Source of the DNA: Paenibacillus rigui
GTDB lineage: Bacteria > Bacillota > Bacilli > Paenibacillales > NBRC-103111
Length of the DNA stretch: 64,000 bases
Direction of reading: 5' to 3'
Assembly (NCBI RefSeq): GCF_002234615.1
Contig: NZ_NMQW01000052.1
Location: forward strand, 62,001 to 126,000
Shown piece after piece: positions 46,882-56,591 of this stretch (positions are counted from its first letter, which is position 1; each line of letters starts with the position of its first letter). The position numbers and the translations under genes are program-made. The notes beneath the pieces were generated by a model, which had not been told where the DNA came from, did no database searches, and worked only from the letters and a program-made list of their open reading frames with translations.

Positions 46882-49800
46882 TCACGGCTGCGCTGCTGCC
46901 GCACCCGTGGTTGACTTCAACAATTCAATATAAGGCGGGACCGGCAAGCCGAATTGTACGAAGGTATAGAGCTCCTGATACAGATGGGTATCCGGTTCAA
47001 GGTCCTTGTCGGTCCAGCCGGGCTTATCCTTGAAGCTGTCCGGCCCTATTTTATACACCTCGCCTTTGATGTGATGATGCGGACCTAACAGATTGCGGCA
47101 GCTGTTCACCAGCTCCAGCTCGATCATATTCTCGCCATTGCGTAGTAATGACCCGACTTCGGCCTCATAAGGCTCCCACAGGAAAGCCTTCATCTCCTGA
47201 CCGTTAACGCGCAGCCGGCAGACAATCGTATCCGGCGGTGCCGGGAATACCCATTTCGCAGCTGTCCAATCGTCCCGGTTCAAATGAAACCGCTGCTGCA
47301 TGATCAGCTTGCCCGCAAAGAACGGGAAGCCTTGGCGCACGAGGTCCCCGCTGTACACAACCGCAGGCGGCTCTGTCAGAACGAATGGTCCGTCGGTAGT
47401 CACCGCACGACGCTCTGCATCAGCGTAGGAAGACAATGCCTTCACACCGAAATCACCGAGAATATAAATGCTTTCAATTTCGGTATCGAACGTCAGCTTA
47501 TTCCCTTCGGTTTCGAACTTGGCCGCGCGTTCCAGCGCCTCATATGTCTCTGGTGAGTTCGCAAAGTAAGACTTGAGACGAAGGGTGTTATTGCCCTTTA
47601 CAGCTCTACCGCTGATGTTCACTTTGTGGAAGGAAGTATCTCTCCACCAACCGCAGCTAGACGGTTCCACCGGATGTCCGTTGAGCTCTATCGTGCTGTG
47701 CTCCGGGTTCTCCATCACGAGATATAGCTCGCGGGCAACTTGTGTATCAAACTCTACATGGAATTGAAACTCCAATTCGATCGGTACCGACTGGCCGATG
47801 GCTAGTAATTGGTCTTGCACAAAAATAACCGGTTGCACATCCGACCATTCCCCTTCATCCACACGCAGCCGGCATGTATCCAGCGTCAAGCTGTTCGGCT
47901 CTGCATGGGAAATCGTCCAAGGCCCATCCAGTGCCACTCGTTGAACGAGTGCGCCATACGTGCTGTCAGCAGCGGCTTGTTCCTGGTGCCCCTCCAGCCC
48001 TACGGGCACAGGAACGAGCTTCAGCATGCGGGATTGAGCCGGGTGGAGAGTTAGTGTTACACTTACCCCCGACTCCGTTTCTTTGAACTGTTGAGGTATC
48101 ACAGCTCCCGATTCCAAATCAACTAGGCTTACGGTTCCTTTGCGCGCTAGCTCCGCTCGTACTTCCGGGTAAACCTCCTCGCCGGAGTTCACCAGATAAT
48201 AAAGGTAAGCTCCGTCCAGCTCCAGCGTTTGTACGTTGATTGCATCCGAAGCTAACGGCCGTCCCTCCCGATCCGTCAATCGCACGAAGGGCTTTACCAC
48301 GGTGGACACGGCACGCAGCACCGCTTCCAAATTCCATTCCGGCTGCAGCGCCTTACCGATCAGTTGACCGATCTCTGCATTCACTTCTCCATTGATCAAC
48401 GTTGGAAAAGGAGAGAAAGCAATCAGACTTCCTCCCTGCCGGACGAATTGCTTCAATAAATGTACAGTCATCCGGTTGAGCGTGACACTTGGCGGAATAA
48501 TAACTGCTTTATAGGCAGCCTTCCCTACAAAGAATTTGTCGCCTATGACTTTACCGTGCCGTTCAATGATCCCTTCACTGCCGTAATCATGCTCAATTAG
48601 TGTCTGGCACATCCAGCGCGAAAGCTGCGCAAAGGACTCGTGGTAAGGCACGATTGACGAAGAATCCTTATCCTGCTGCTCTACCCACGCCGAACGGATC
48701 GGGTGCAGGAGCAGTACCTCTGCTTGACGGCTTCCTTCCGCCAACAGCATGGATAACCGGGCGAAGTAATCGTTGAACATGCGATAATCTTCCCACCATG
48801 GCTGCTGATAAAATAAGGAAGGCGGATAATCCCGTTTGCGCAAGCCCTTCAATGTGTAGCCCTGCAAATGCTGGCACAACAAATTAATACCGTGAACGAA
48901 CTGCCACTCGCCGATTCTTTTTAAATCTTGAAAGCTGACATTCCAGCCCGAACAACCGAAGGATTCTGTGATCGCCTGTTTTTTTCCCAGCTGATGCGTC
49001 ACGGAACTGACTTGCTTCGGAACCAGCGGTTCAGCATCCACGAAACGGCCAAGCCAATCGCAGCCCGGTATTTGCAAATATTCATAGAAGGCCATCGGAT
49101 CACCAACAGAAGTAACCTGATTCATTAAGGTTTGCTCATCCACCACGTGCCCAGTAGCTGACCAGCCTTTACTGTGACACCAATCTCCGATTTGTTTGGC
49201 ATAGGCCTCGGTGAACATCGTCGTCACACATGCCCAATAATCGTAGCGGGCTTTGCTGCACCCCTCAGCTGCAATGAATAAAGCCGGAAGCACATCTTTC
49301 AGATCATAGCCGTACCTGGAGGCAAAAACGGCTTCCAAATCAAAGGACCACGGCATCTGCCCGCGTGCAAATTGCGGTTCATCCGTGAACATCCCTTTCA
49401 GCTGAGCCCCGAACGCCTCCCCGAAGCGTTCCCAGTACACTTCATACGTGGATTCGATAAATGCCTGAACCGCTTTTGTGCTAAGCGTATCGATATAGTA
49501 AGGATTGACGTCATAATAAAGCCTTAAATCGGCGTCTTCCGCGTCCGACTCTGTTAACAAGCGGTATCCCTGCTCTGATTTCGCATAGAAAGCAATCGTT
49601 CTTTCCATGGGCTGCTGAAAAGGAGCTTCTTCGAAGCACAGTCTCTTCTGCTGGTAAGCGAGCCCCAGCGCGGGCACCTTGCCGTCTGCGAATCCGCTCG
49701 GCCACCCGTTCTCATCATACAACCAGGGCTCCATCCCTAGCTCCTTGCCCTTTTCAATACAGGTGCGGACAGCTTCCATCCATTCCTCACCCATATAAGG

Positions 49801-49974
49801 TGTTTTCAATCCGCCACGTGCATGCATGAAAAAGCCGCCGATACCCGCTTTATGCATCTCTTCTATTTGCCGTACCAACTCGTCGTTCTCCAGCTTATCA
49901 TTCCACGACCAGAACGGAACGGTTCGGTACCGGGCCGGAGGATGCTGAAGCTTAACCCAGATGGACAATGTCAT
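46882..49974 (-). CDS. GH106-like glycoside hydrolase (putative alpha-L-rhamnosidase)
   Basis: A 1030-residue protein with no signal peptide, so it acts on imported oligosaccharides. The N-terminal TIM-barrel pattern FWSWNDKLENDELVRQIEEM, GGFFMHARGG and WLYDENGWPSG (84-94) is that of GH106-type rhamnosidases. Middle and C-terminal beta-sandwich modules follow, including a GH2-like galactose-binding fold (about 740-990). Last gene of the importer/GH130/GH28 operon and followed by a strong terminator. Its role would be to remove rhamnose from rhamnogalacturonan fragments. ATG 49974 has GAGG 3 nt upstream; TTG 49968, with GAGGTG 7 nt upstream, is an equally good start. Family assignment is from motifs only. 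Confidence 0.72.
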   Translation of the reverse strand: MTLSIWVKLQHPPARYRTVPFWSWNDKLENDELVRQIEEMHKAGIGGFFMHARGGLKTPYMGEEWMEAVRTCIEKGKELGMEPWLYDENGWPSGFADGKVPALGLAYQQKRLCFEEAPFQQPMERTIAFYAKSEQGYRLLTESDAEDADLRLYYDVNPYYIDTLSTKAVQAFIESTYEVYWERFGEAFGAQLKGMFTDEPQFARGQMPWSFDLEAVFASRYGYDLKDVLPALFIAAEGCSKARYDYWACVTTMFTEAYAKQIGDWCHSKGWSATGHVVDEQTLMNQVTSVGDPMAFYEYLQIPGCDWLGRFVDAEPLVPKQVSSVTHQLGKKQAITESFGCSGWNVSFQDLKRIGEWQFVHGINLLCQHLQGYTLKGLRKRDYPPSLFYQQPWWEDYRMFNDYFARLSMLLAEGSRQAEVLLLHPIRSAWVEQQDKDSSSIVPYHESFAQLSRWMCQTLIEHDYGSEGIIERHGKVIGDKFFVGKAAYKAVIIPPSVTLNRMTVHLLKQFVRQGGSLIAFSPFPTLINGEVNAEIGQLIGKALQPEWNLEAVLRAVSTVVKPFVRLTDREGRPLASDAINVQTLELDGAYLYYLVNSGEEVYPEVRAELARKGTVSLVDLESGAVIPQQFKETESGVSVTLTLHPAQSRMLKLVPVPVGLEGHQEQAAADSTYGALVQRVALDGPWTISHAEPNSLTLDTCRLRVDEGEWSDVQPVIFVQDQLLAIGQSVPIELEFQFHVEFDTQVARELYLVMENPEHSTIELNGHPVEPSSCGWWRDTSFHKVNISGRAVKGNNTLRLKSYFANSPETYEALERAAKFETEGNKLTFDTEIESIYILGDFGVKALSSYADAERRAVTTDGPFVLTEPPAVVYSGDLVRQGFPFFAGKLIMQQRFHLNRDDWTAAKWVFPAPPDTIVCRLRVNGQEMKAFLWEPYEAEVGSLLRNGENMIELELVNSCRNLLGPHHHIKGEVYKIGPDSFKDKPGWTDKDLEPDTHLYQELYTFVQFGLPVPPYIELLKSTTGAAAAQP

Positions 49975-50009
49975 TCACCTCATTCGAATCCTCTTATTCA
50001 TATTTGATG

Positions 50010-52064
50010 CTAATTCTCCGGACCATAGACTTCAAATTCATAAATCGAATATCCATATTGCGTAGCACGCTGCGTACCGTACATCCGTACATAACGGGCC
50101 TCGGTTTCAGGGAAACGGATTTCCTCCAATCCGCCCTTGCCATCCGTTGTACGATATACATCCGTCCAATGCTCCGCATCCCCGGATATTTGAATCTGAT
50201 AGCTCTTGCCATAAGCAGCCTCCCAGAACAGCTTCACCGTATCAATGGGTTTCATGCTTCCGAGATCCACGTATATCCAACCCGGATCCACACCGCGCGC
50301 CGATCCGAATCGTGTGGTCAGATCTCCGTCAAAAGCCAGCGGCGCCGTTCCTGCCGAACCCTCGACACCTACACTCGGTTGATTCAGTGCCAGGTTCGTC
50401 CTTGGCTTGGGCTCCTCCGTTTGCTCAGGCTTGATCTTCAATTTATCGTAATATTGTTTATTCAAAATATTCATTTCGGTTAAGTTCGTCGCCGGTTTGT
50501 CTTGGCCGGGCATCACTATATTATCGAAGGTAACATGGTTGAAGCTTGCGCCTTCCAATCCCGTGAGTTTGGCAAAAGTCATGCCTTTGTCCCGCACGTT
50601 CACATCCTTGACGGTCACGTTAGTAACCGGAGCCACGCCAAGCGGGCTATGCTGAATGACAAAGGCCAGCCACGTACGATTCCCCGCATTCGTGTAGCTT
50701 AATTTTTCAATATCGATATTTTCGAAAGTAAAATTTTTTGCCTCAGCCGATCCGTGTCGATGGTCAATTCCAATGCCGACAGAGGCATCATAGACCACGC
50801 CGTCTCGAAAGGTGACGTTCTTTTGATCTTGAATCATGCCCTGCCCGATTTTAAAGCCATAGCAAATCGTCCAAGAAATCAAGTCCTCAAACAAGACGTT
50901 TTTCACCGGCTCCGGTTTACCCGGCCAAGGGGTTTTTCCTGCAACAATATCGGTATCGGCTGCCCATGTTTTCGTTGTAAAAGGATCGTCCAGACTAATG
51001 CCGATGGCATGCCGGACGACGACATTTTGCGATTCACAAATATCGATGCCATCGTTCTCCCCCATACTAAGGCTGTTGAACATCTTCAGGTTGGTGAACG
51101 TCAAATCGTTGGAGCGGGCCGGTGTAATCGCCCAGGCAGAAGAGTTTCGGGTAGTGATGCCGTCCAGCGTAAAGTGACTCGTTGCAACAGGTACGATCAG
51201 ATTGTTGATCATCTTATCCTTGCTCAGCGCTTCCCCGTTGCCGTCGATCGTCCCGCGTCCGTAGATTTTAATGCGATCCGAACCGAATTCTGTGGAAATC
51301 CACCAGGTAACCGGCTTATTGACGGAATTTTTAAACCAGTTTTCCGTATAGTCCGCTTTCTTGCCCGTACTTACTAAGCCCGCGCCGGGGGCCAAATAAA
51401 GCGAGGTATTGCTTCGCAATATCAAGTTTCCGATAAAGTACGTGCCAGGAGGAACATAGACGATACCTGGCTTTTCTTTGGTACCGTAAGCGGCCGCATC
51501 ATTAATGGCCTTCTGAATCGCCGCTGTATTTTGTTTATCGAAGCCGTCGCTGTTCTTCCCGCTTCTCGCTCCATACCCGGCATCCGTCACATTAAAAATG
51601 CCTTCGCCGGAAGCCTTCGGAGCATCGGTTTCCTCCGGGTCGGCCGCGATAACGACGCGCTTCTTATTGTTTATTTTCAAAATCAGATACTCGTTGTTAG
51701 GTACGGTGAAGGTGAGCTTGTTTCCTTCGATAGTCCCCGTGATACCCAGCTTTTGTGGACTGATGCCGTACGAACTAATACTGCTGTCCCCGAGTGCCGT
51801 TACCTCGAAGGTAACATAGCCCCGCGACATCGAGAACGTGGCATAATCATAATCGTTTGTATTGGTTACAACCGGAACAGCTACGCCATTCGCTTTGACG
51901 GAGTAATCCTTGGAAATACTATAGATAAAAGGCTGCTGATAAGCGTAGATGGTTGCTTCTGTGCCCGATTCGGCTGCCGTAACACTTCCAGCGGGAATAA
52001 CTAGAATGGATGCAAGGAGTGTTGCCGCCAATACTACGCAAAGCCAAGCTCTCATAGTGGACAT
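50010..52064 (-). CDS. Secreted GH28-like beta-helix pectinase with C-terminal discoidin/CBM32-like domain
   Basis: A 684-residue exported protein. A signal peptide (about 1-30) and a beta-sandwich (about 35-145) precede a right-handed beta-helix of the polygalacturonase type (about 160-530), with VYVPPGTYFIGNL, IYGRGTIDGNG, GENDGIDICES and SLDD, which carry the acidic residues expected in GH28, and a following DHRHG. The C-terminal about 125 residues are an F5/8C (CBM32-like) module. I use the ATG at 52064 (GGGAGGGG upstream). Co-transcribed with the GH130 and GH106-like genes. Likely splits galacturonan or rhamnogalacturonan outside the cell; whether exo or endo is unclear. Confidence 0.78.
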   Translation of the reverse strand: MSTMRAWLCVVLAATLLASILVIPAGSVTAAESGTEATIYAYQQPFIYSISKDYSVKANGVAVPVVTNTNDYDYATFSMSRGYVTFEVTALGDSSISSYGISPQKLGITGTIEGNKLTFTVPNNEYLILKINNKKRVVIAADPEETDAPKASGEGIFNVTDAGYGARSGKNSDGFDKQNTAAIQKAINDAAAYGTKEKPGIVYVPPGTYFIGNLILRSNTSLYLAPGAGLVSTGKKADYTENWFKNSVNKPVTWWISTEFGSDRIKIYGRGTIDGNGEALSKDKMINNLIVPVATSHFTLDGITTRNSSAWAITPARSNDLTFTNLKMFNSLSMGENDGIDICESQNVVVRHAIGISLDDPFTTKTWAADTDIVAGKTPWPGKPEPVKNVLFEDLISWTICYGFKIGQGMIQDQKNVTFRDGVVYDASVGIGIDHRHGSAEAKNFTFENIDIEKLSYTNAGNRTWLAFVIQHSPLGVAPVTNVTVKDVNVRDKGMTFAKLTGLEGASFNHVTFDNIVMPGQDKPATNLTEMNILNKQYYDKLKIKPEQTEEPKPRTNLALNQPSVGVEGSAGTAPLAFDGDLTTRFGSARGVDPGWIYVDLGSMKPIDTVKLFWEAAYGKSYQIQISGDAEHWTDVYRTTDGKGGLEEIRFPETEARYVRMYGTQRATQYGYSIYEFEVYGPEN

Positions 52065-52142
52065 GATTAATCCCCTCCCAAGGGTATGCAAAATATGTTC
52101 CACCTGCCGACCGATATCATTGCTTACCAGGTATACAACCTT

Positions 52143-53147
52143 CTAGCCCTCCAAACAAAGCTTAATCAAATCATCCACATGAGCCGTGGCCAGACATTCC
52201 ACCGTATCTGCAGATCCGTAATAAATTTTGACTTCGCCATCCTCCTCCAAAACCATGCCTCCCGGGAAAATCACGTTGTTGCGGAATCCGCCGTCGGTTT
52301 CATAGCTCACTTCAGGGGCCAGTAAAGGCTGCTTGTGCATCCCGATGATCTTCTTTGGATTGTGCAGATCAAGCAGCATGATCCCTGCGGTGTATCTTTT
52401 CTTCCAGGTCGGTTCCCAACCGTTCTTGCCTCTTGCCGGATCGATATCCACGGCGTGGAACAAGGTTAACCAGCCTTTGTCGGTTTTGACCGGAGGTGCG
52501 GCCGGGCCGATTTTATCATTGGCAAAAGGTACTTGCTCTACGGCAAGCAAAAGGTCGGAATTCCCCCAAAACTTCAAATCCGGAGATTCTGAAATCCAGG
52601 TGTCGAAACGATCCAAGCCGCCGCGGCTGTAGACAGTGAAGGGTCTCTCCAGACGGACGTAATGACCGTTAATTTTCTCCGGGAACAGAACCATATTGCG
52701 CAGATCCGGTGTGGACAGGCTCAATACCTCAAAATGCACAAAATCATCGGTTACCGCAACGCCCCCTCGAATTCCATGCAGGGTGTCAACCGCAAAGCAC
52801 ATATAGCAGCGCCCGTCGATGACTGTCAAGCGAGGGTCATACGCACGAACGATTTCTTCATCGTGCATTTTGAAGCAGGGCTTGGGGCCTGCCTCCCAAT
52901 GAATACCGTCTTCGCTAAACGCAATGCCCAAATCCGTCGTATGGTGAGGCTCGATCGTATGGTCCTCCAGCGAACCGTAATCATTACGGAATACCATCAC
53001 ATATTTGCCGTTGAACTTGGTCACCCCGGCATTGAATACAAGCGCCGTAGGGTACGGCACTCGGGCCGCGTCCAGAATCGGGTTCGCCGGGTGACGGTGG
53101 ATCACCTTGCTGGAAGTTAATGCGCCAATGTTCGGTAACGTCATCAT
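52143..53147 (-). CDS. GH130-family glycoside phosphorylase/hydrolase
   Basis: A 334-residue cytosolic five-bladed beta-propeller. GH130 features are FNAGVTKFNGKYVMVFRND, RAYDPRLT with the catalytic-area Asp, YVRLERPF, and VIFPGGM near the end. Characterised members phosphorolyse or hydrolyse beta-mannosides. AGGAGG is 8 nt before the ATG at 53147. It follows the ABC permease genes by 69 nt in the pectin locus. Its exact substrate is uncertain: either mannose-containing side chains or another beta-linked sugar in the imported oligomer. Confidence 0.83.
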   Translation of the reverse strand: MMTLPNIGALTSSKVIHRHPANPILDAARVPYPTALVFNAGVTKFNGKYVMVFRNDYGSLEDHTIEPHHTTDLGIAFSEDGIHWEAGPKPCFKMHDEEIVRAYDPRLTVIDGRCYMCFAVDTLHGIRGGVAVTDDFVHFEVLSLSTPDLRNMVLFPEKINGHYVRLERPFTVYSRGGLDRFDTWISESPDLKFWGNSDLLLAVEQVPFANDKIGPAAPPVKTDKGWLTLFHAVDIDPARGKNGWEPTWKKRYTAGIMLLDLHNPKKIIGMHKQPLLAPEVSYETDGGFRNNVIFPGGMVLEEDGEVKIYYGSADTVECLATAHVDDLIKLCLEG

Positions 53148-53216
53148 AAATAAGTCCTCCTATGTCAATAACTTGGAATGCGTTATCATCCATTTAGTAA
53201 GTACAAGCTCCAACCA

Positions 53217-54044
53217 TTAACCTTTCAAAGACCCCGCCGTCATTTGCATGAACGACTTATTCGCAAAGATATACACAATAAGAATCGGAAGGATCGATAA
53301 GCAAGCGCCTGCCATCATATAATGCGTCTGCGATGCCGCAGCGATACCGTACTTCAGATTCGCCAGACCGACGGTGAGTGTCTGCAGCTTCGGCTTGCTC
53401 ATCGTAAAGACGAAGGGAAGCAAATATTCATTCCAGGCTCCGCGGAACGTGAACAACGCGCTTACACCGAGTCCTGGGGTAAGCAGTGGAATAATAATTT
53501 TCCAGAACGTTCCCCCGCGGGAGCAGCCGTCAATACGGGCGGCTTCGTCCAGCTCCTTCGGTATGCCGCTCATGAAGCTGAGAAGAATAAAGAACGTCGA
53601 AGCGTGCGCGCTGATCAGTATCAGGACGACACCCCATAACGTATTGTGCAATTGTAATTTGATCATCAGCTCGAACTGAGGCCTTAATACGACCGCGCCA
53701 ATGGCGACAAACATTGTGAACGCCTGAATGCCGACATACCATTTCTTCCCGGCAAAGTCCATTCGGTTCACGACATAGGCTGCCATAGAAGATACGAGCA
53801 AAGTACCGGCTGTAGTCATCACGGCAACAAATAAGCTGTTCTTCGTATAGGTTGAGAAATTAGCTTTGTTCCAGGCTTCGATATAGTTTCCGAACTGCCA
53901 GCTAGACGGCAGAAGCGTAGCCCCTGTCGTTAACTCAATATTCGTCTTGAATGAGCCCAGAATCGTGATGACCACGGGAAATAGCGTTAGCAAGGTTACT
54001 AGCAGCAGAAAAATCCATAAGACGATTTTCCATATGATTCTCAT
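53217..54044 (-). CDS. Carbohydrate ABC transporter permease (second, MalG-like)
   Basis: A 275-residue CUT1-type permease with six membrane helices and the EAA loop ELDEAARIDGCSRGGTFWKI-type motif near 165-184, which contacts the ATPase. Its partner is the permease at 54058-54960, separated by 13 nt. No ATPase gene is present, as usual for Paenibacillus CUT1 importers, which share a single MsmK-type ATPase. Imports oligosaccharides bound by the lipoprotein encoded at 55038-56405. Confidence 0.9.
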   Translation of the reverse strand: MRIIWKIVLWIFLLLVTLLTLFPVVITILGSFKTNIELTTGATLLPSSWQFGNYIEAWNKANFSTYTKNSLFVAVMTTAGTLLVSSMAAYVVNRMDFAGKKWYVGIQAFTMFVAIGAVVLRPQFELMIKLQLHNTLWGVVLILISAHASTFFILLSFMSGIPKELDEAARIDGCSRGGTFWKIIIPLLTPGLGVSALFTFRGAWNEYLLPFVFTMSKPKLQTLTVGLANLKYGIAAASQTHYMMAGACLSILPILIVYIFANKSFMQMTAGSLKG

Positions 54045-54057
54045 GATGCGGCCCTCC

Positions 54058-54960
54058 TCAATCGTTATGGTTCAACCGTTTTGAACCAAAGAAATAAAGT
54101 ATGGTAATGATTCCAACGATAACTGCCGTTACAAAGGCGACGGCACTGCCATAACCGATTTCTTGTACTTGCGTTGCCGCCCCCGTTCCCGCCGTAGGGA
54201 AAAACAGCTTATATACGTACAGGAACATGACGCTCGTCTTCCCGATCGGTCCGCCGTCCGTCAGCACCATAATGCTCTCATAGCCTTTGAGTGCGTTAAT
54301 GATCGCGAGCATAATAATCATTTGCAGTACCGGCCCCAGCATTGGAATGGTGATATAACGGAACTGCTGGAGTTTATTCGCCCCGTCCAGCGACGAGCTC
54401 TCATACACATCCTCTGGAATGTTCTGAAGCCCTGCCAAAAAGAGCAGCATATAGTTGCCGACAGCTCCCCATACGGCGACGATAATGACCGTCAGCATCG
54501 AATGATCAACGCCCAACCAATCCACGGCTCCGTGAATCACCTTATATTTCATAAGAAACTGATTTAAAATTCCGTTGTACGAATTGAAAATGGTAAAGAA
54601 CACAACGGCCATCACAGCCGTGCTGATGATCGTAGGCATGAAGAAAATTGCCCTCATCACATTTCGTCCCTTGATTCCCCGATTGAGGATTACAGCCAAA
54701 ATTAAAGCGAGCGGAATCGAAATCGCAAGCTTCCCGCCAGCGTAAATAAAGGTGTTGACCACGGAATTCCAAAATTCGTGATCCTCCATCACCCGGCTGA
54801 AATTGTCCAGCCCGATAAATCTCTCTTGCCCATAGCCCTTATAGTCATAGAACATATACCTCATTGCCCAGAAAATCGGATAAATTCCAAGGACTGCGGT
54901 CAGAATAAAGCTGGGCAGTAAAAAGCTGTATGAAAACGCATGAATCTTGGCTTTATTCAT
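54058..54960 (-). CDS. Carbohydrate ABC transporter permease (first, MalF/LplB-like)
   Basis: A 300-residue CUT1-type permease with six membrane helices; the EAA-like loop is DVYESSSLDGANKLQQFRYI and the N-terminal IYPIFWAMRYMF is typical of LplB/UgpA proteins. I use the ATG at 54960 (GGAGTGG upstream) rather than an in-frame GTG at 54972. It forms a heterodimer with the following permease. Expression is probably driven by the YesM/YesN pair encoded immediately upstream. Confidence 0.9.
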   Translation of the reverse strand: MNKAKIHAFSYSFLLPSFILTAVLGIYPIFWAMRYMFYDYKGYGQERFIGLDNFSRVMEDHEFWNSVVNTFIYAGGKLAISIPLALILAVILNRGIKGRNVMRAIFFMPTIISTAVMAVVFFTIFNSYNGILNQFLMKYKVIHGAVDWLGVDHSMLTVIIVAVWGAVGNYMLLFLAGLQNIPEDVYESSSLDGANKLQQFRYITIPMLGPVLQMIIMLAIINALKGYESIMVLTDGGPIGKTSVMFLYVYKLFFPTAGTGAATQVQEIGYGSAVAFVTAVIVGIITILYFFGSKRLNHND

Positions 54961-55037
54961 CTCCCACTCCACTCCTTACAGCATATTAGGATAGATAAGG
55001 ATGGGGCTTTGCTCCCCATCCCCCGTTCTTCCTTTAT

Positions 55038-56405
55038 TTATTTGGCGTATTTCCCCGCTAAGTTGGCCGGATTGAAGTCAGGCATCGGCGCTGCCTTCAC
55101 GTCCCCTTTGGCTACCGCCGCCTCCAACGCCGCATTGTAACGTGTATTCAAATCCTTGATGACCGCATCCAGGTCGCCGCCGCTAAGCATGTATTTGAAG
55201 AAAGCGTCATCGGACTTCATGCCCTGTACCGCAACGGACGGGGTGACCGGCCAAACACCGTCATATTTGTTTGGCAGGAAGCCGTCGATGCCCTTCACTT
55301 CCGGTTTTTTGGCTGCCGCACTGACCGATGGCACCATCGAAATGCCGAAGCCTTTTTCCTGATACTGTTGAAGAATCGTATCGCCGTACATATACTGCAT
55401 GAACTTCCATGCGGCGTCCTTTTTCGCCGTTTTGGCACTCAATGCAAGCCACTGTCCGCCCAGGAAGCCGGAGGCACCGTTGAATTTACCGTCAATCGAC
55501 GGCACCGGCGCCGCAGCCCAATCGATTTTGGCCGGGAATTGCGATTGGTACACGCCCGCTTCCGCCGAGAAGGACAAGTACATCCCGATTTTGCCTTCCG
55601 CAAATTGAGCGCGAAGCGGATCAATATCGAGTGATTCTACACCCGGCAGCATGCTTCCGTCGTCCTTGATTTGCTTGAAGGCTTCAATAATCGGCTTCAT
55701 GCCGGTGAAATCGTACTTCGCTGTCTTGAAATCATAGCCGAAGCCCCCGAAGCCGCTGACTTCCGCAATGACACGCGATGACCGGCCGAAGGCGCTGCCG
55801 GGATTTTTGAAATTCTGGGCGAAGCCGTAAGCACCAGTTGCTTTGCCCGCCTGTGTGAGCTTCTTCGCATCTTCGACAAGCTCAGCCAACGTCGTCGGAG
55901 GGCTTTGAATGCCAGCCTTGGCAAAAAGCTCTTTATTGTAAATCAAGCGCATCGTCGTGCCATAGTTCGGCAGACTGTATCTTTTGCCCTCAAAAGTGTT
56001 CAAATTAGCCATTTCCGGGAATTTCTTCTTCATGTCGTCATTCAGGAATTCATCGATCGGTGCCAGAAAGCCCTTTTTGTAGAAGGTCTGGATCGTATTT
56101 TCTTTTACCCGGATCACATCGGGCGGTTCATTGGTTTGAAACGACAGGTCCAATGCCTGATCGAAGTCGTCGCCTTTAATGACCAGCTCTACTTGGATGT
56201 TGTCTTGATTCGTAGCGTTAAATTTATCGACAATCTCTTTAATATACTCGGAATCGTGGCGATCGCCTGTCCAATAGCTGATTTTCGTTTTTTCTCCCCC
56301 AGCCGGCTTTGAGCCGGTGCCGGAAGCTGCCGGGCCGTTACTGCATGCTGCCATACTTCCAGCAAGAACCAGGCTTAGCGATGTGAATAGAACACGTTGT
56401 TTCAT
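55038..56405 (-). CDS. Carbohydrate ABC transporter substrate-binding lipoprotein
   Basis: A 455-residue family 1 solute-binding protein (UgpB/LplA-like). The signal ends in the lipobox GSMAAC (lipidated C21), then a Ser/Gly-rich linker and KISYWTGDRHDSEY, the typical first strand. It captures oligosaccharides outside the membrane for the two permeases encoded downstream. A TATAAT box at 56456-56451 lies about 45 nt upstream with no good -35, which fits activation by a YesN-type regulator. The ribosome site is GGGGAGG. Confidence 0.92.
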   Translation of the reverse strand: MKQRVLFTSLSLVLAGSMAACSNGPAASGTGSKPAGGEKTKISYWTGDRHDSEYIKEIVDKFNATNQDNIQVELVIKGDDFDQALDLSFQTNEPPDVIRVKENTIQTFYKKGFLAPIDEFLNDDMKKKFPEMANLNTFEGKRYSLPNYGTTMRLIYNKELFAKAGIQSPPTTLAELVEDAKKLTQAGKATGAYGFAQNFKNPGSAFGRSSRVIAEVSGFGGFGYDFKTAKYDFTGMKPIIEAFKQIKDDGSMLPGVESLDIDPLRAQFAEGKIGMYLSFSAEAGVYQSQFPAKIDWAAAPVPSIDGKFNGASGFLGGQWLALSAKTAKKDAAWKFMQYMYGDTILQQYQEKGFGISMVPSVSAAAKKPEVKGIDGFLPNKYDGVWPVTPSVAVQGMKSDDAFFKYMLSGGDLDAVIKDLNTRYNAALEAAVAKGDVKAAPMPDFNPANLAGKYAK

Positions 56406-56450
56406 AAAGTGTTGCCTCCCCTTGTTATTCGATTATCTCTTTCGTTTTCC

Positions 56451-56456
56451 ATTATA
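56451..56456 (-). promoter_or_regulatory. -10 box of the importer operon
   Basis: A perfect TATAAT on minus without a recognisable -35 hexamer at 17 nt, suggesting a dependence on the AraC-type response regulator. It is separated from the two-component genes by the terminator at 56528-56575. Confidence 0.45.
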
Positions 56457-56527
56457 GTTCCGATCTAGGAATTGCATAATACGGTAAACTCCACACGGAG
56501 GGCAGAATTCTATATCAATTTGCAAAA

Positions 56528-56575
56528 AAAACAACCCTAAGCCCGGCGAATGGAATGCCGAACCCCAGATTGTTT
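56528..56575 (-). terminator. Intrinsic terminator after the YesN-type regulator gene
   Basis: AAACAA...GGC and GCC...TTGTTT pair over a long imperfect stem, followed on minus by TTTTTTTT. It lies 17 nt after the stop at 56592 and separates regulator and importer transcripts. Confidence 0.75.
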
Positions 56576-56591
56576 CTCCTTTGGCGTTCAT